Positions 8,612 through 19,294 of a stretch of DNA of 64,000 nucleotides are shown here, one piece after another. This DNA is from Erwinia oleae. GTDB taxonomy: Bacteria > Pseudomonadota > Gammaproteobacteria > Enterobacterales > Enterobacteriaceae. The notes under the pieces are model-generated. The model was given only the letters and a program-made list of their open reading frames with translations. It was not told where the DNA came from and did no database searches. Both the position numbers and the translations under genes were made by a program. The DNA lies in contig NZ_JNVB01000002.1 in the NCBI RefSeq assembly GCF_000770305.1, positions 1 through 64,000 on the forward strand. The letters are read 5' to 3'. Every line of letters begins with the position of its first letter. Within the stretch, counting starts at the first letter, position 1.

Positions 8612-9979
8612 GTGACGCAGACGATTGAATGGGATTTGAGCCTGATCCAGAAATATAATATTTCTGGTCCGCGCTATACCTCTTATCCCACCGCTCTGGA
8701 ATTCCATCAGGATTACAGCGAACCGGACTTTTTACAGGCGGCACAGCGCTATCCTGACCGTCCGCTCTCGCTCTATATTCACATCCCTTTCTGTCATCGT
8801 CTGTGCTACTTCTGCGGATGTAACAAGGTGGTGACCCGACAGCACCACAAAGCGGATGCGTATCTGGACGCCCTGGAAAATGAAATCAAAGCCCGTGCGC
8901 CGCTGTTTCGCCATCGCAGCGTCAGCCAGATGCACTGGGGCGGCGGCACGCCAACCTACCTTAGCAAGACGCAAATCGCCCGTTTGATTACGCTGCTGCG
9001 GACACAGTTCGATTTTAGCGATCGCGCTGAACTGTCGATTGAGGTTGATCCGCGTGAAATAGAGCTGGACGTGCTCGACCATTTACGTGCGGCGGGTTTT
9101 AATCGCCTGAGTATGGGCGTGCAGGATTTCAACAAGGCGGTGCAGGAAAAAGTGAATCGCGTGCAGGACGAGGAGACGATATTTGCCCTTGTACATCGTG
9201 CCCGTGCGCTGGGATTTACTTCTACCAATCTGGATTTGATTTACGGCTTGCCGCTGCAAACGCCTGAAAGCTTCGCCTTCACGCTTGAAAAAGTCATTGG
9301 GCTCAGGCCGGACCGGCTCAGCGTATTTAACTATGCACACATGCCTGCGCTGTTTGCCGCACAGAGGAAAATCAAAGAAGCTGACCTGCCGAATGCGCAG
9401 CAAAAGCTTGATATTCTTCAGCAATCCATTGCCACGCTGACGCACGGCGGCTATCAGTTCATCGGCATGGATCACTTTGCTCATCCGAACGACGAGCTGG
9501 CCATCGCCCAGCGCGAAGGCAAACTTCATCGCAACTTCCAGGGCTATACCACGCAGGGCGACAGCGATCTGCTCGGCATGGGTGTATCGGCCATCAGCAT
9601 GCTGGGCGACAGCTATGCGCAGAATCAGAAAGAGCTGAAGGCCTACTATGCGGATATCGCCGACCATCGCACGGCGCTGTGGCGAGGCGTAAAACTCTCT
9701 GAAGACGACTGCCTGCGTCGCGATGTGATAAAGACGCTAATCTGCAATTTTTCGCTCAATTTTGCCGATTTTAGCGTGCCTGAAGGCGGTTTTACTGACT
9801 ATTTCGCCGACGATCTGGCGCTGCTTGCTCCCCTGATTAGTGACGGGCTGGTGAAACGTGATGACAAAGGGCTTCAGGTTACCCCTAAAGGCCGCCTCCT
9901 TATCAGGAATATCTGTATGTGTTTTGACGTCTACCTGCGGCAAAAGGCGCGTCTGCAAAAGTTCTCGCGCGTCATATAA
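8612..9979 (+). CDS. hemN: Oxygen-independent coproporphyrinogen III dehydrogenase HemN
   Basis: Radical-SAM enzyme that oxidatively decarboxylates coproporphyrinogen III to protoporphyrinogen IX in anaerobic heme synthesis. 455 residues (E. coli 457). The cluster motif is complete: Cys61, Cys65 and Cys68 in HIPFCHRLCYFCGC, with the extra conserved Cys70. The GGGTPTYL glycine motif follows near residue 110. Start is GTG at 8612, preceded by GAGGAG. It converges on glnG. Confidence 0.97.
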   Translation: MTQTIEWDLSLIQKYNISGPRYTSYPTALEFHQDYSEPDFLQAAQRYPDRPLSLYIHIPFCHRLCYFCGCNKVVTRQHHKADAYLDALENEIKARAPLFRHRSVSQMHWGGGTPTYLSKTQIARLITLLRTQFDFSDRAELSIEVDPREIELDVLDHLRAAGFNRLSMGVQDFNKAVQEKVNRVQDEETIFALVHRARALGFTSTNLDLIYGLPLQTPESFAFTLEKVIGLRPDRLSVFNYAHMPALFAAQRKIKEADLPNAQQKLDILQQSIATLTHGGYQFIGMDHFAHPNDELAIAQREGKLHRNFQGYTTQGDSDLLGMGVSAISMLGDSYAQNQKELKAYYADIADHRTALWRGVKLSEDDCLRRDVIKTLICNFSLNFADFSVPEGGFTDYFADDLALLAPLISDGLVKRDDKGLQVTPKGRLLIRNICMCFDVYLRQKARLQKFSRVI

Positions 9980-9980
9980 A

Positions 9981-10002
9981 AAGGCCGGCTTGCGCCGGCC
10001 TT
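9981..10002 (-). terminator. glnG terminator, between hemN and glnG
   Basis: AAGGCCGGC (9981-9989) and GCCGGCCTT (9994-10002) form a perfect 9-bp stem with a TTGC loop. On the minus strand a T run follows, so it fits best as the end of the glnALG transcript. On the plus strand the tail is weak, so it may also slow hemN transcription. Confidence 0.8.
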
Positions 10003-10007
10003 AACGA

Positions 10008-11417
10008 TCACTCCATTCCTAACTCTTTCAGCTTGCGGGTCAGCGTGTTGCGCCCCCAGCCAAGCAGGCGCGCGGCCTCCTGCTTGTGCCCCTGCGTGTG
10101 CCGAAGCGCCGTAGTTAACAGCGTACGCTCCATTTCCGGCTGCGCTTCCGATAACAGGTTTTGATGACCGGAACGCAGCGCGCGATCGGCCCACTGCGCC
10201 AGCAGCGTTGCCCAACTATCCGGTAGCGACTGCACCGGGCTGTCGGGCGTCGCCGTTTCAAACAGCTCTGGCGGCAGATCCTGAATCAGCACCTCCTGCC
10301 CGGCGGCCATTACCGTCAGCCAGCGGCAGGTATTTTCCAGCTGGCGAACGTTACCTGACCAGTGCAGACGCGTGAGCGCCTTTTCGGTTTCGGGATGCAG
10401 GATTTTTGCTTCCACGCCCAGTTCGCGTGCGGCAACCTGAAGAAAATAGCGCGCCAGGCGCGGGATATCTTCACGGCGTTCGCGCAGCGGAGGCAGGTGA
10501 ACGCGTATCACGTTCAGACGGTGAAAGAGATCCTCGCGGAATTTACCTTCCTGCACACGCAGTTCCAGATTCTGGTGCGTCGCAGCAATAATACGCACAT
10601 CCACTTTAACCGGCGCATAGCCGCCAACGCGGTAGAACTGACCGTCAGCCAGCACGCGCAGCAGTCGTGTTTGCACATCGAGCGGCATATCGCCAATTTC
10701 ATCAAGAAACAGCGTGCCGCCATCGGCCTGCTCAAAGCGACCCTGACGAATTTGATTCGCACCGGTGAACGCGCCTTTTTCATGGCCGAACAGCTCAGAT
10801 TCAATTAAATCTTTCGGGATCGCGGCCATATTCAGCGCGATAAAGGGCGCCTTACCGCGCGGACTGTGACGATGCAGCGCATGCGCCACCAGCTCCTTAC
10901 CGGTGCCTGATTCGCCGTTAATCAGCACGCTGATGGAGGAGCGGGAAAGGCGGCCGATGATACGAAATACGTCCTGCATCGCCGGCGCTTCGCCAATAAT
11001 GTCGGCGGTCGGGCCGCTGACCGGCTGATTACGCGGCTGTTGCTGCTCCTGATAATGGCTGATCGCGCGTTCGACCAGCGCCACCGCTTCGTCAATATCA
11101 AAGGGTTTAGGCAGATAATCAAATGCCCCTTGTTGATAGGCGCTGACTGCCGCATCAAGATCGGAGTGCGCGGTCATAATGATGACCGGGAGCATTGGAT
11201 GCCGCTGCTTGATCTGTTTGAGTAGCGCCAGTCCGTCCATGCCGGGCATACGAATATCTGAAAGTAAAACGTCTGGGGTTTTGGTGGTGAGGGCTTCCAG
11301 CACCTCGTTACCGCTGTCAAACGTGACACAGCTTAAACCGGCTCCTGTGAGCGCACGCTCGAGCACCCAGCGAATGGAGCTATCGTCATCGACGATCCAA
11401 ACTATCCCTCGTTGCAT
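10008..11417 (-). CDS. glnG: Nitrogen response regulator NtrC (GlnG)
   Basis: Enhancer-binding activator for sigma-54 promoters under nitrogen limitation. 469 residues, as in E. coli. The receiver domain has its phosphoacceptor Asp54 ([12 protein letters not shown]). The AAA+ domain has Walker A GESGTGKE and the sigma-54-contacting loop [10 protein letters not shown]-terminal Fis-type helix-turn-helix ends the protein. Eight bases follow the glnL stop, and the two form one transcription unit with glnA. Confidence 0.98.
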   Translation of the reverse strand: MQRGIVWIVDDDSSIRWVLERALTGAGLSCVTFDSGNEVLEALTTKTPDVLLSDIRMPGMDGLALLKQIKQRHPMLPVIIMTAHSDLDAAVSAYQQGAFDYLPKPFDIDEAVALVERAISHYQEQQQPRNQPVSGPTADIIGEAPAMQDVFRIIGRLSRSSISVLINGESGTGKELVAHALHRHSPRGKAPFIALNMAAIPKDLIESELFGHEKGAFTGANQIRQGRFEQADGGTLFLDEIGDMPLDVQTRLLRVLADGQFYRVGGYAPVKVDVRIIAATHQNLELRVQEGKFREDLFHRLNVIRVHLPPLRERREDIPRLARYFLQVAARELGVEAKILHPETEKALTRLHWSGNVRQLENTCRWLTVMAAGQEVLIQDLPPELFETATPDSPVQSLPDSWATLLAQWADRALRSGHQNLLSEAQPEMERTLLTTALRHTQGHKQEAARLLGWGRNTLTRKLKELGME

Positions 11418-11425
11418 AGAAACCT

Positions 11426-12475
11426 CTATTTACGAATAGGCAGATAAACCGAAAATTCGGTATGGCCAGGCCAACTGTTAAATTCTATTTTTCCCGAGTG
11501 CTGATCGATCAGGCTACGCGCGATCGACAGGCCCAGGCCGGTTCCGCCTTCGCGTCCGCTTACCATTGGATAAAACAACGTATCCTGAAGCTGCGAAGGA
11601 ATACCCGGCCCGTTGTCTTCAATATCGATGCGGGCAACCAGTCGATAACGCGTGCCGTGCAGCGTGAGCTGAAAAGCGGTGCGGGTGCGCAACGTAATGG
11701 TTCCTCCCATTTCCCCGAGCGCCTGAAGCGCATTACGCACCATATTCAGCAGCACCTGCTCAATCTGATCGGGATCGTGCGGCAGTTCGGGAAGGCTGGG
11801 ATCGTAATCACGAATTAACGTGACGTTATCGGGCAGCTCCATCGAAACCAGATTGACCACGCGCTCGGCGGCCTGATGAATGCTTTGGGTAATATGCATG
11901 CCCGGCTGCTGCGGTCCTAACAGGCGATCGACCAGGTTACGCAAGCGGTCGGCCTGTTCAATGATCACTTTGGTGTATTCCGTCAGCGAAGGATCGGGCA
12001 GCGCTTTCGCCAGAAGCTGCGCTGCGCCGCGTAAGCCGCCCAGTGGATTTTTAATTTCATGCGCCAGGCCGCGAACCAGATCGCGCGCGGCGACCTGCTG
12101 CGCATGCTGAAGCTGCTCCTGACTGAGTCGACGCTGATTATCCATCGGCGCCATCTCCAGCAGAATAAAGCCGTCAGCAACGCGTTGAGCGGTAAGTGAC
12201 ATAATGTGCGCCCGGCTGTCGACCACCAGCGTCACTTCGCTGTCGGTAAAGCCCTGCCCGGCGTTGAGACTTTCGCGCATGACCTCAATGTTCAGCGAAA
12301 AGTAGCCCACCAGCTCCGGCAGCGGCGTACCAAACAGCTTGCGTGAGCTTTGTGACAGTAACTGCTGCGCCGCAGGATTGGCAAAGTGAACCACCAGTTC
12401 GCTGTCAACCAGCAGCACGCTATTAATCAGAGAGTTGAGGATCTGCCCAGCATCGGGCAGCTTGCCTGTTGCCAT
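11426..12475 (-). CDS. glnL: Nitrogen sensor histidine kinase NtrB (GlnL)
   Basis: Phosphorylates or dephosphorylates NtrC depending on the PII protein GlnB. 349 residues: an N-terminal PAS domain (about 10-110), the H-box with His139 in [12 protein letters not shown], and the ATPase domain with [15 protein letters not shown] and GTGLGLSIA. It has no membrane segment, so it is cytosolic. An NtrC-type palindrome upstream suggests repression of its private promoter. Confidence 0.97.
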   Translation of the reverse strand: MATGKLPDAGQILNSLINSVLLVDSELVVHFANPAAQQLLSQSSRKLFGTPLPELVGYFSLNIEVMRESLNAGQGFTDSEVTLVVDSRAHIMSLTAQRVADGFILLEMAPMDNQRRLSQEQLQHAQQVAARDLVRGLAHEIKNPLGGLRGAAQLLAKALPDPSLTEYTKVIIEQADRLRNLVDRLLGPQQPGMHITQSIHQAAERVVNLVSMELPDNVTLIRDYDPSLPELPHDPDQIEQVLLNMVRNALQALGEMGGTITLRTRTAFQLTLHGTRYRLVARIDIEDNGPGIPSQLQDTLFYPMVSGREGGTGLGLSIARSLIDQHSGKIEFNSWPGHTEFSVYLPIRK

Positions 12476-12487
12476 ACAGCGTTCCCC

Positions 12488-12504
12488 TGCACTTTTTTAG
12501 TGCA
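12488..12504 (-). promoter_or_regulatory. NtrC binding site at the glnL promoter
   Basis: TGCAC-T-TTTTT-A-GTGCA is a perfect inverted repeat with the arm sequence and spacing of NtrC sites, 13 bases upstream of the glnL start. In E. coli an NtrC site at glnLp represses glnL when NtrC-P accumulates. The same role is likely here. Confidence 0.75.
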
Positions 12505-12544
12505 TTATAGTCCCAAAGTCGTTCCGGGACGGCGGATGCGTGGA

Positions 12545-12628
12545 GAAAAAAGCCCATCCGAAGATGGGCTGCAATTTCCACGGCAACAATTCCCGGCACG
12601 TTGATATCAGAAAGCCGGGTGAGAGCGG
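12545..12628 (-). ncRNA. glnZ: glnA 3' UTR with terminator, candidate GlnZ sRNA
   Basis: Reading leftward from the glnA stop, about 75 bases of leader-free sequence end in a strong terminator: AGCCCATC (12551-12558) pairs with GATGGGCT (12563-12570), followed by six T residues on the minus strand. In E. coli and Salmonella the sRNA GlnZ is processed from exactly this 3' UTR and represses sucA and others. The terminator is certain. Calling it GlnZ is inference from position, since I could not compare the seed region. Confidence 0.5.
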
Positions 12629-14038
12629 TTAAACGCTGTAGTAGAGTTCGAATTCAACCGGATGTGGCGTCATACGCACGCGATCCATCTCAGCCTTACG
12701 CAGATCGATATAGGCGTCGATAGCGTCATCGGTGAATACGCCGCCGCGCGTCAGGAATTCACGGTCTTCGTTCAGCGCATTCAATGCTTCTTCCAGCGAA
12801 CCCGCTACTTTTGGAATTTCTGCTTCTTCTTCCGGCGGCAGGTCATACAGGTTTTTGTCCATCGCATCGCCAGGGTGGATCTTATTGATGATGCCGTCCA
12901 GGCCAGCCATCAGCAGGGCAGAGAACGCCAGGTATGGGTTAGCCGCCGGGTCAGGGAAACGCGCTTCAATACGGCGTGCTTTCGGGCTGGCAACCACAGG
13001 AATACGGATTGACGCAGAACGGTTACGGGCGGAGTAAGCCAGCATGACCGGGGCTTCGTATCCAGGCACCAGACGCTTGTAGGAGTTAGTGGTTGGGTTA
13101 GCCAGCGCGTTGATGGCTTTCGCATGTTTGATCACGCCGCCGATGTAGAACAGCGCCGTTTCTGACAGGCCGCCGTATTTATCGCCTGCGAACAGGTTGT
13201 TGCCATCTTTAGAAAGCGACATATGGCAGTGCATGCCGGAGCCGTTATCACCAAAAATAGGTTTTGGCATAAAGGTGGCCGTTTTGCCCCAGGCGTGCGC
13301 AACGTTGTGAACAACGTATTTGTAGATCTGAATTTCGTCCGCTTTTTTGGTCATAGTGTTGAAGCGGGTAGCCACTTCGTTCTGACCTGCCGTTGCCACT
13401 TCGTGGTGATGCGCTTCAACCACCAGGCCCATCTGTTCCATGATCAGACACATGGCTGAACGGATATCCTGTGAAGAGTCGACCGGTGGTACCGGGAAGT
13501 AGCCGCCTTTCAGGCCAGGACGGTGACCTTTGTTGCCGCCTTCATACGTTTTACCGGTGTTCCAGGCTGCTTCGATATCGTCGATAGCCACGTGCGAACC
13601 CGACGTCGTTGCGCCGAAGCGGACGTCGTCAAACAGGAAGAATTCAGGCTCTGGTCCAAAAAGAACGGTATCTGCAATGCCTGATGAGCGCAGGAAATCT
13701 TCTGCACGCTTGGCGATTGAGCGCGGATCGCGGTCATAACCCTGCATGGTGCCAGGCTCAAGGATGTCGCAGCGAATGATAAGCGTAGCGTCTTCGAAGA
13801 ACGGATCGATAACCGCAGTGGACGCATCAGGCATCAGAACCATGTCTGATTCGTTAATGCCTTTCCAGCCGCCAATTGAGGAGCCGTCAAACATTTTGCC
13901 TTCTTCGAAGAAGTCAGCGTTAACCTGGTGTGCAGGAATGGTCACATGCTGCTCTTTACCTTTAGTGTCGGTAAAACGCAGGTCAACAAACTTGACTTCA
14001 TGCTCGTTCATCATCGACAGAACGTGTTCAGCGGACAT
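12629..14038 (-). CDS. glnA: Glutamine synthetase, type I
   Basis: Dodecameric enzyme making glutamine from glutamate, ammonia and ATP. 469 residues, identical in length to E. coli. The signature FDGSSIGGW, the [17 protein letters not shown]-binding site and the adenylylation site NLYDLPP (Tyr398 counting Met1) are present, so GlnE control is expected. It is first in glnALG, with a sigma-54 promoter and NtrC enhancer sites upstream. Confidence 0.99.
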   Translation of the reverse strand: MSAEHVLSMMNEHEVKFVDLRFTDTKGKEQHVTIPAHQVNADFFEEGKMFDGSSIGGWKGINESDMVLMPDASTAVIDPFFEDATLIIRCDILEPGTMQGYDRDPRSIAKRAEDFLRSSGIADTVLFGPEPEFFLFDDVRFGATTSGSHVAIDDIEAAWNTGKTYEGGNKGHRPGLKGGYFPVPPVDSSQDIRSAMCLIMEQMGLVVEAHHHEVATAGQNEVATRFNTMTKKADEIQIYKYVVHNVAHAWGKTATFMPKPIFGDNGSGMHCHMSLSKDGNNLFAGDKYGGLSETALFYIGGVIKHAKAINALANPTTNSYKRLVPGYEAPVMLAYSARNRSASIRIPVVASPKARRIEARFPDPAANPYLAFSALLMAGLDGIINKIHPGDAMDKNLYDLPPEEEAEIPKVAGSLEEALNALNEDREFLTRGGVFTDDAIDAYIDLRKAEMDRVRMTPHPVEFELYYSV

Positions 14039-14151
14039 ACTTAACTCTCCTGGATTTTGTCAGTGTCGTGTTGCTCAGAGAGCCTCATGGCGGAGATCTC
14101 TGCTACGTCATCAACCGTTGTAGAAACTTGCATTTCTGGCTTAAGAATATA

Positions 14152-14170
14152 AAAGCGAAATCTATGCCAA
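14152..14170 (-). promoter_or_regulatory. Sigma-54 promoter glnAp2
   Basis: The minus strand reads TTGGCATAGATTTCGCTTT. The -24 GG (14168-14167) and -12 GC (14156-14155) are separated by exactly 10 bases, as sigma-54 requires. E. coli glnAp2 is nearly identical (TTGGCACAGATTTCGCTTT). The start site should be near 14143. Confidence 0.92.
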
Positions 14171-14224
14171 CTTTCTCATTTGCCCGGAAAAGCGCTATGA
14201 TGCCCGCTCTTGTTAAAGAAGAGC

Positions 14225-14241
14225 TGCACCACGATGGATGG
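14225..14241 (-). promoter_or_regulatory. Weak NtrC site upstream of glnA
   Basis: TGCACCACGATGGATGG keeps one good half-site. Its centre is about 90 bases before the predicted start, matching the lower-affinity governor site near -89 in E. coli. Confidence 0.5.
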
Positions 14242-14243
14242 CG

Positions 14244-14260
14244 CGCACCATTATGGTGCT
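14244..14260 (-). promoter_or_regulatory. NtrC enhancer site 2 of glnAp2
   Basis: CGCACCATTATGGTGCT is a near-perfect NtrC palindrome centred about 109 bases upstream of the predicted sigma-54 start. The high-affinity E. coli site lies at -108. Confidence 0.88.
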
Positions 14261-14275
14261 TTGCGGTAGGGTGTT

Positions 14276-14292
14276 GGCACCATGATGGTGCA
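14276..14292 (-). promoter_or_regulatory. NtrC enhancer site 1 of glnAp2
   Basis: GGCACCATGATGGTGCA is centred about 141 bases upstream of the predicted start, 32 bases (three helical turns) from the neighbouring site. This is the E. coli -140/-108 arrangement. A further inverted repeat, GGTGCA-TTTTT-TGCACC at 14305-14321, overlaps a possible extra half-site. Confidence 0.88.
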
Positions 14293-14378
14293 AATTATCA
14301 TTAAGGTGCATTTTTTGCACCGTTATTGGCATAAAAAGCAACCCTGAGAGTTATCTTTAATTGAAATCTGTGATCCTG

Positions 14379-14407
14379 TTCAGTCCTTCGATTAATCCGT
14401 GTACAAT
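14379..14407 (+). promoter_or_regulatory. bipA promoter
   Basis: A good -10 TACAAT (14402-14407) and a moderate -35 TTCAGT (14379-14384) are 17 bases apart. Initiation near 14414 would give a leader of about 25 bases before the GTG start of bipA. Confidence 0.55.
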
Positions 14408-14439
14408 AGCGCGCTATTTCTAATGCCTGAGGCAAAGCT

Positions 14440-16263
14440 GTGATCGAAAATTTGCGTAACATCGCCATTATTGCCCACGTTGACCATGGTAAAACCACCC
14501 TGGTTGATAAGTTGCTGCAACAGTCCGGCACGTTTGATGCCCGCGCTGAAGCAACCGAACGCGTAATGGACTCCAACGATTTGGAGAAAGAGCGTGGGAT
14601 TACCATCCTCGCAAAAAACACCGCCATTAATTGGAAAGACTACCGCATCAATATCGTGGATACCCCCGGACACGCCGACTTCGGCGGCGAGGTGGAGCGC
14701 GTGATGTCGATGGTTGACTCGGTGCTGCTGGTTGTGGATGCAATGGATGGCCCTATGCCGCAAACCCGTTTCGTGACCAAAAAAGCGTTCGCTAATGGTC
14801 TGAAGCCGATCGTGGTAATTAACAAAGTCGACCGTCCTGGCGCACGTCCGGACTGGGTTGTCGATCAGGTATTCGACCTGTTTGTAAACCTTGATGCGAC
14901 CGACGAGCAGCTCGACTTTCCGGTAATCTATGCCTCTGCCCTGAACGGTATCGCGGGTCTGGATCATAATGATATGGCCGATGATATGACCCCGCTGTAT
15001 GAGGCGATCATTGAGCACGTTTCACCGCCGCAGGTTGAAATGGATGCGCCATTCCAGATGCAGATTTCCCAGCTTGATTACAACAACTACGTTGGCGTAA
15101 TCGGCATTGGTCGCATCAAGCGCGGCAAAGTTAAGCCTAATCAGCAGGTTACTGTTGTAGACAGCGAAGGCAAAACCCGTAATGGTAAAGTCGGTAAAGT
15201 GCTGACTCACCTTGGCCTGGAGCGCATTGACGCCACCGAAGCCGAAGCGGGCGATATCATCGCTATCACCGGTCTGGGCGAACTGAACATCTCCGATACG
15301 ATCTGTGATCCACAGAACGTTGAGGCGCTGCCAGCGCTGAGCGTTGATGAGCCTACCGTCACCATGTTCTTTAACGTCAACACCTCACCTTTCTGTGGTA
15401 AAGAAGGCAAGTACGTGACGTCGCGTCAGATCCTTGACCGTCTGAACAAAGAGCTGGTGCATAACGTGGCGCTGCGCGTGGAAGAAACGTCAGATGCTGA
15501 CGCGTTCCGCGTATCAGGTCGTGGCGAGCTGCACCTGTCGGTGCTGATCGAAAACATGCGCCGTGAAGGTTTCGAACTGGCCGTATCGCGTCCGAAAGTT
15601 ATCTTCCGTGAATTCGAAGGCCGCAAGCAGGAACCGTTCGAAAACGTTACGCTGGATATCGAAGAGCAGCATCAGGGTTCCGTGATGCAGGCGATGGGCG
15701 AGCGTAAAGCCGACATGAAAAACATGGATCCGGATGGTAAAGGTCGCGTACGTCTCGACTACGTTATCCCGAGCCGTGGTCTGATTGGCTTCCGTAACGA
15801 GTTCATGACCATGACCTCCGGTACGGGCCTGCTGTACTCTACCTTCAGCCATTATGACGACGTTCGTCAGGGCGAAGTGGGCCAGCGTCAGAACGGCGTG
15901 TTGATCTCCAACGGCCAGGGTAAAGCAGTCGCCTTCGCCCTGTACAGCCTTCAGGATCGCGGCAAACTGTTCCTGGGACACGGCGCGGAAGTGTATGAAG
16001 GCCAGATCATCGGTATTCACTCACGCTCCAACGATCTGACCGTGAACTGTCTGACCGGTAAGAAACTGACCAACATGCGTGCTTCCGGTACTGACGAAGC
16101 CACCACGCTGGTTCCGGCCATCAAAATGACGCTTGAGCAGGCTATCGAGTTCATCGATGATGACGAACTGGTCGAAGTGACGCCGCAGTCCGTACGTATT
16201 CGTAAACGTCACCTGACGGAAAACGATCGTAAACGCGCAAGCCGCGGACCAAAAGAGGCGTAA
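14440..16263 (+). CDS. bipA: Ribosome-associated GTPase BipA (TypA)
   Basis: Translational GTPase related to EF-G and LepA that supports 50S assembly and stress or cold growth. 607 residues (E. coli 607). G1 [10 protein letters not shown], switch [18 protein letters not shown] and G4 [10 protein letters not shown] are in the first 140 residues, followed by domains II, III and V and the BipA-specific C-terminal domain. Start is GTG 14440 behind TGAGG. It is divergent from glnA as in E. coli. Confidence 0.98.
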   Translation: MIENLRNIAIIAHVDHGKTTLVDKLLQQSGTFDARAEATERVMDSNDLEKERGITILAKNTAINWKDYRINIVDTPGHADFGGEVERVMSMVDSVLLVVDAMDGPMPQTRFVTKKAFANGLKPIVVINKVDRPGARPDWVVDQVFDLFVNLDATDEQLDFPVIYASALNGIAGLDHNDMADDMTPLYEAIIEHVSPPQVEMDAPFQMQISQLDYNNYVGVIGIGRIKRGKVKPNQQVTVVDSEGKTRNGKVGKVLTHLGLERIDATEAEAGDIIAITGLGELNISDTICDPQNVEALPALSVDEPTVTMFFNVNTSPFCGKEGKYVTSRQILDRLNKELVHNVALRVEETSDADAFRVSGRGELHLSVLIENMRREGFELAVSRPKVIFREFEGRKQEPFENVTLDIEEQHQGSVMQAMGERKADMKNMDPDGKGRVRLDYVIPSRGLIGFRNEFMTMTSGTGLLYSTFSHYDDVRQGEVGQRQNGVLISNGQGKAVAFALYSLQDRGKLFLGHGAEVYEGQIIGIHSRSNDLTVNCLTGKKLTNMRASGTDEATTLVPAIKMTLEQAIEFIDDDELVEVTPQSVRIRKRHLTENDRKRASRGPKEA

Positions 16264-16285
16264 TTCTCTTTTTGCGCTGCTCTTT

Positions 16286-16312
16286 TCCAGGCCGGTGTTC
16301 TTCCGGCCTGGA
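16286..16312 (+). terminator. Hairpin after bipA
   Basis: TCCAGGCCGG (16286-16295) and CCGGCCTGGA (16303-16312) make a perfect 10-bp stem 23 bases after the bipA stop. No T tract follows, so it may be a weak terminator or an mRNA-stabilising end. Confidence 0.4.
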
Positions 16313-16402
16313 AGCTTCCTCGCAGTTTTCAAATCCCTCACCTGTTCAGTCTCCTCTTTTAACGCTAGAGTGAATAGCTCACCGGCACAAAAGGAGATGA
16401 CC

Positions 16403-16999
16403 ATGCTGTATATCTTTGATTTAGGTAACGTCATTGTTGATATTGATTTCAACCGGGTTCTCGGCGTCTGGAGCGATCTGGGTCGTGTGCCGCTCGCCAC
16501 GCTTACCGCGCGTTTTACCATGGATGAAAACTTTCATCGTCATGAGCGCGGCGAAATCAGTGACGAAGCGTTTGCGGCCACTATGTGTGAATCGCTCGAT
16601 CTGGCGCTGAGCTTTGAACAGTTTTCCGCAGGCTGGCAGGCGGTTTTCGTCGGCGTGCGTCCCGACGTGATTACGCTGATGAACAATCTGCGCAACCGCG
16701 GCGAGCGTGTGGTGATCCTCTCTAATACTAACCGTTTGCACTGCGGTTTCTGGCCTTCACAATATCCGGAAGTGCAGCGCGCGGCGGATAAAGTGTATCT
16801 TTCGCAGGAGATGGGCATGCGCAAGCCGGAAACGCGTATTTACCAGCAGGTTTTAAATGAAGAGGGCGTGACGGCGGATCAGGCCATTTTCTTTGATGAT
16901 AACCTTGAGAATATTGAAGGCGCTCGCGCGGTCGGTATTCACAGCGTCCATGTAACCAGTGCCGACACGGTTCCCGCGTTTTTTGCCGCTCGTTCCTGA
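16403..16999 (+). CDS. yihX: HAD-family alpha-D-glucose-1-phosphate phosphatase YihX
   Basis: Dephosphorylates alpha-glucose-1-phosphate and other sugar phosphates in the cytoplasm. The HAD nucleophile motif is [17 protein letters not shown] (motif II), the conserved lysine in MGMRKPE and [12 protein letters not shown] (motif IV) follow. I chose the second ATG (16403), giving 198 residues (E. coli 199) with AAGGAG six bases upstream; the first ATG abuts the ribosome site. yihY starts two bases after its stop. Confidence 0.93.
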   Translation: MLYIFDLGNVIVDIDFNRVLGVWSDLGRVPLATLTARFTMDENFHRHERGEISDEAFAATMCESLDLALSFEQFSAGWQAVFVGVRPDVITLMNNLRNRGERVVILSNTNRLHCGFWPSQYPEVQRAADKVYLSQEMGMRKPETRIYQQVLNEEGVTADQAIFFDDNLENIEGARAVGIHSVHVTSADTVPAFFAARS

Positions 17000-17001
17000 T
17001 T

Positions 17002-17874
17002 ATGCGTGCCATCAACCATTATCGGCATCGCTGCCGCGCCATTTGGGGGTGGATAAAACTCCTCTGGCAACGCATTGACGAAGACGGCATGACCACGCTC
17101 GCCGGTAATCTCGCCTATGTCTCTCTGCTTTCGCTGGTGCCGCTGGTGGCGGTAGTCTTTGCGCTGTTTGCGGCTTTCCCGGTGTTTTCAGACGTCAGCG
17201 TTCAGCTTAAGCGCTTCGTCTTCAACAACTTTGTGCCGTCGTCCGGGACGATTATTCAGAGCTACCTGGAGCAGTTCGTCGCGAACGTTAACAAAATGAC
17301 GGCGGTGGGCGCCTGTGGGCTGGTGATCACCGCGCTGCTGCTGATGTACGCCATTGACTCTGCGCTGAACACCATCCTGCGCAGCCAGCGTAAACGCCCG
17401 CTGGTCTACTCCTTTGCCGTTTACTGGATGATCCTCACACTGGGGCCGCTGCTGGCAGGGGCCAGCCTGGCGATAAGCTCTTATCTGCTTTCGTTACGCT
17501 GGGCGTCGGTAACCGGCGTCAGCTGGCTGATTGAATACGGGTTGCGCGTCTTTCCGCTATTGCTCTCGTGGCTCTCTTTCTGGCTGCTTTACAGCATCGT
17601 GCCGACAAGGCAGGTGCCGATGAAAGATGCGCTGATCGGTGCACTGGTGGCCGGGTTGCTGTTTGAGTTAGGAAAAAAGGGGTTTGCACTCTATGTTACG
17701 ATGTTTCCGTCGTATCAGTTAATTTACGGTGTGCTGGCGGTGATCCCGATTCTGTTTCTCTGGGTCTACTGGACCTGGTGTATCGTGCTGTTGGGCGCAG
17801 AAATTGCGGCGACGCTGGGCGATTATCGCCTGTTAAAGCAACAAGAGCAGGAAAAGGAAGACGCAGAACGATGA
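17002..17874 (+). CDS. yihY: YihY/virulence factor BrkB family inner membrane protein
   Basis: Polytopic membrane protein of 290 residues (E. coli 290). It was once called ribonuclease BN, an assignment later given to another gene, so its function is unknown. Six or so hydrophobic segments follow the conserved [17 protein letters not shown] near residue 35. Near the end [20 protein letters not shown] is a typical family block. Translationally coupled to dtd by an ATGA overlap. Confidence 0.93.
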   Translation: MRAINHYRHRCRAIWGWIKLLWQRIDEDGMTTLAGNLAYVSLLSLVPLVAVVFALFAAFPVFSDVSVQLKRFVFNNFVPSSGTIIQSYLEQFVANVNKMTAVGACGLVITALLLMYAIDSALNTILRSQRKRPLVYSFAVYWMILTLGPLLAGASLAISSYLLSLRWASVTGVSWLIEYGLRVFPLLLSWLSFWLLYSIVPTRQVPMKDALIGALVAGLLFELGKKGFALYVTMFPSYQLIYGVLAVIPILFLWVYWTWCIVLLGAEIAATLGDYRLLKQQEQEKEDAER

Positions 17875-18308
17875 TTGCCTTAATTCAACGCGCACTGAAC
17901 GCGAGCGTAACGGTTGCCGGAGAAACAATAGGGGAAATCGGCCCCGGTTTACTGATTTTGTTAGGGGTGGAAAAAGGCGACGATGCGCAAAAAGCGCAGC
18001 GTTTGTGCGATCGGGTATTGGGCTACCGTATTTTCAGCGACGAAAACGGCAAAATGAATCTTAACGTTCAGCAGACCGGAGGCAGCGTGCTGGTGGTATC
18101 GCAGTTCACCCTTGCCGCCGACACGCAAAAAGGGATGCGGCCTGGCTTTTCCGGCGGTGCCGAGCCCGGCGAAGCGGCGCGTTTATATGACTATTTTGTT
18201 GGCTGCTGTCGTGAAAAAGGGATAACCACAGAAACCGGACGCTTCGCTGCCGATATGCAGGTTGCGCTGGTTAACGACGGGCCGGTAACCTTCTGGCTTC
18301 AGCTTTAG
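17871..18308 (+). CDS. dtd: D-aminoacyl-tRNA deacylase
   Basis: Proofreads tRNAs mischarged with D-amino acids or glycine. 145 residues, same as E. coli. Contains VSQFTLAAD near residue 80 (catalytic SQxT) and the cross-subunit NDGPVTF near the C terminus (NxGP). The start ATG 17871 overlaps the yihY stop (ATGA), which sets the start; longer upstream reading is out of register with the family. Confidence 0.96.
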   Translation: MIALIQRALNASVTVAGETIGEIGPGLLILLGVEKGDDAQKAQRLCDRVLGYRIFSDENGKMNLNVQQTGGSVLVVSQFTLAADTQKGMRPGFSGGAEPGEAARLYDYFVGCCREKGITTETGRFAADMQVALVNDGPVTFWLQL

Positions 18309-18339
18309 AGCTGCGGCTTCAGTAAGAGAGAACGCGTTT

Positions 18340-19275
18340 ATGTATCATCTTCGAGTGCCTGAAACAGCGGAAGAGCTGGATACCTACTATCAGTTTCGCT
18401 GGGAAATGCTGCGAAAGCCGCTTCATCAGCCGATGGGCTCTGAGCGAGACGCCTGGGATGCGCTGGCGCATCATCAGATGGTGGTGGACGAGCGTGGCGA
18501 TCCTGTTGCGGCCGGGCGTTTGTATATCAACGCGGACAATGAAGCAGCCATTCGCTTTCTGGCGGTGCATCCTTCGGTGCAGGGCAAGGGGCTTGGCACG
18601 CTGGTGGCGATGACGCTGGAATCCGTCGCCCGGCAGGAAGGGGCCAAGCGCGTGGTGTGCAGCGCCCGCGAGGACGCCGTCAATTTTTTTAGTAAGCTCG
18701 GTTACATCAACGAGGGTGAAATCACCGCGCCGCAGACCACGCCGGTACGGCATTTTCTGATGATTAAACCAGTGATGACGCTGGATGACATCCTCCATCG
18801 CGCCGACTGGTGCGGACAGCTTCAGCAGGCCTGGTATAACCATATTCCGCTCAGCGAGAAGATGGGCGTGCGTATCCTGCAATACACAGGCAAAAAGTTC
18901 ATCACCACCATGCCGGAGACGGGAAATCAGAATCCTAACCACACGCTGTTTGCCGGCAGCCTTTTCTCGCTGGCCACGCTGACCGGCTGGGGGCTGATAT
19001 GGCTACTGCTTCGTGAACAGCACCTTGGCGGCACTATTATTCTTGCGGACGCGCATATTCGCTACAGTCATCCCATTTCAGGCAAGCCGGGCGCGGTTGC
19101 TGACCTGGGGTCATTGAGCGGCGATCTGGCTCGGCTGGCGCGTGGGCGCAAAGCGCGGGTGCAGCTTGAGGTGGAGCTTTTTGGCAATGAAGTGTGCGGC
19201 GCGGTGTTTGAAGGCGTCTATATAGTGCTGCCAGCCGACCCGGACGGCCCGCTGGAGCTGGGCGGATCGGGCTGA
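18340..19275 (+). CDS. fabY: Acetoacetyl-ACP synthase FabY (YiiD)
   Basis: Provides an alternative route to acetoacetyl-ACP for fatty-acid initiation when FabH is missing. It combines an N-terminal GNAT acetyltransferase domain (about 1-150, with [12 protein letters not shown] as the acetyl-CoA loop) and a C-terminal YiiD thioesterase-like hot-dog domain ([20 protein letters not shown]). 311 residues; E. coli is about 329, the difference being at the ends. Follows dtd by 31 bases. Confidence 0.92.
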   Translation: MYHLRVPETAEELDTYYQFRWEMLRKPLHQPMGSERDAWDALAHHQMVVDERGDPVAAGRLYINADNEAAIRFLAVHPSVQGKGLGTLVAMTLESVARQEGAKRVVCSAREDAVNFFSKLGYINEGEITAPQTTPVRHFLMIKPVMTLDDILHRADWCGQLQQAWYNHIPLSEKMGVRILQYTGKKFITTMPETGNQNPNHTLFAGSLFSLATLTGWGLIWLLLREQHLGGTIILADAHIRYSHPISGKPGAVADLGSLSGDLARLARGRKARVQLEVELFGNEVCGAVFEGVYIVLPADPDGPLELGGSG

Positions 19276-19294
19276 CGAGCCGTGTCGCCAGCGC

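Noticed and set aside
16295-16402. N-terminal extension of yihX to the first in-frame start
   Set aside because: The extension overlaps the hairpin after bipA and lacks similarity; AAGGAG at 16391-16396 points to the ATG at 16403.
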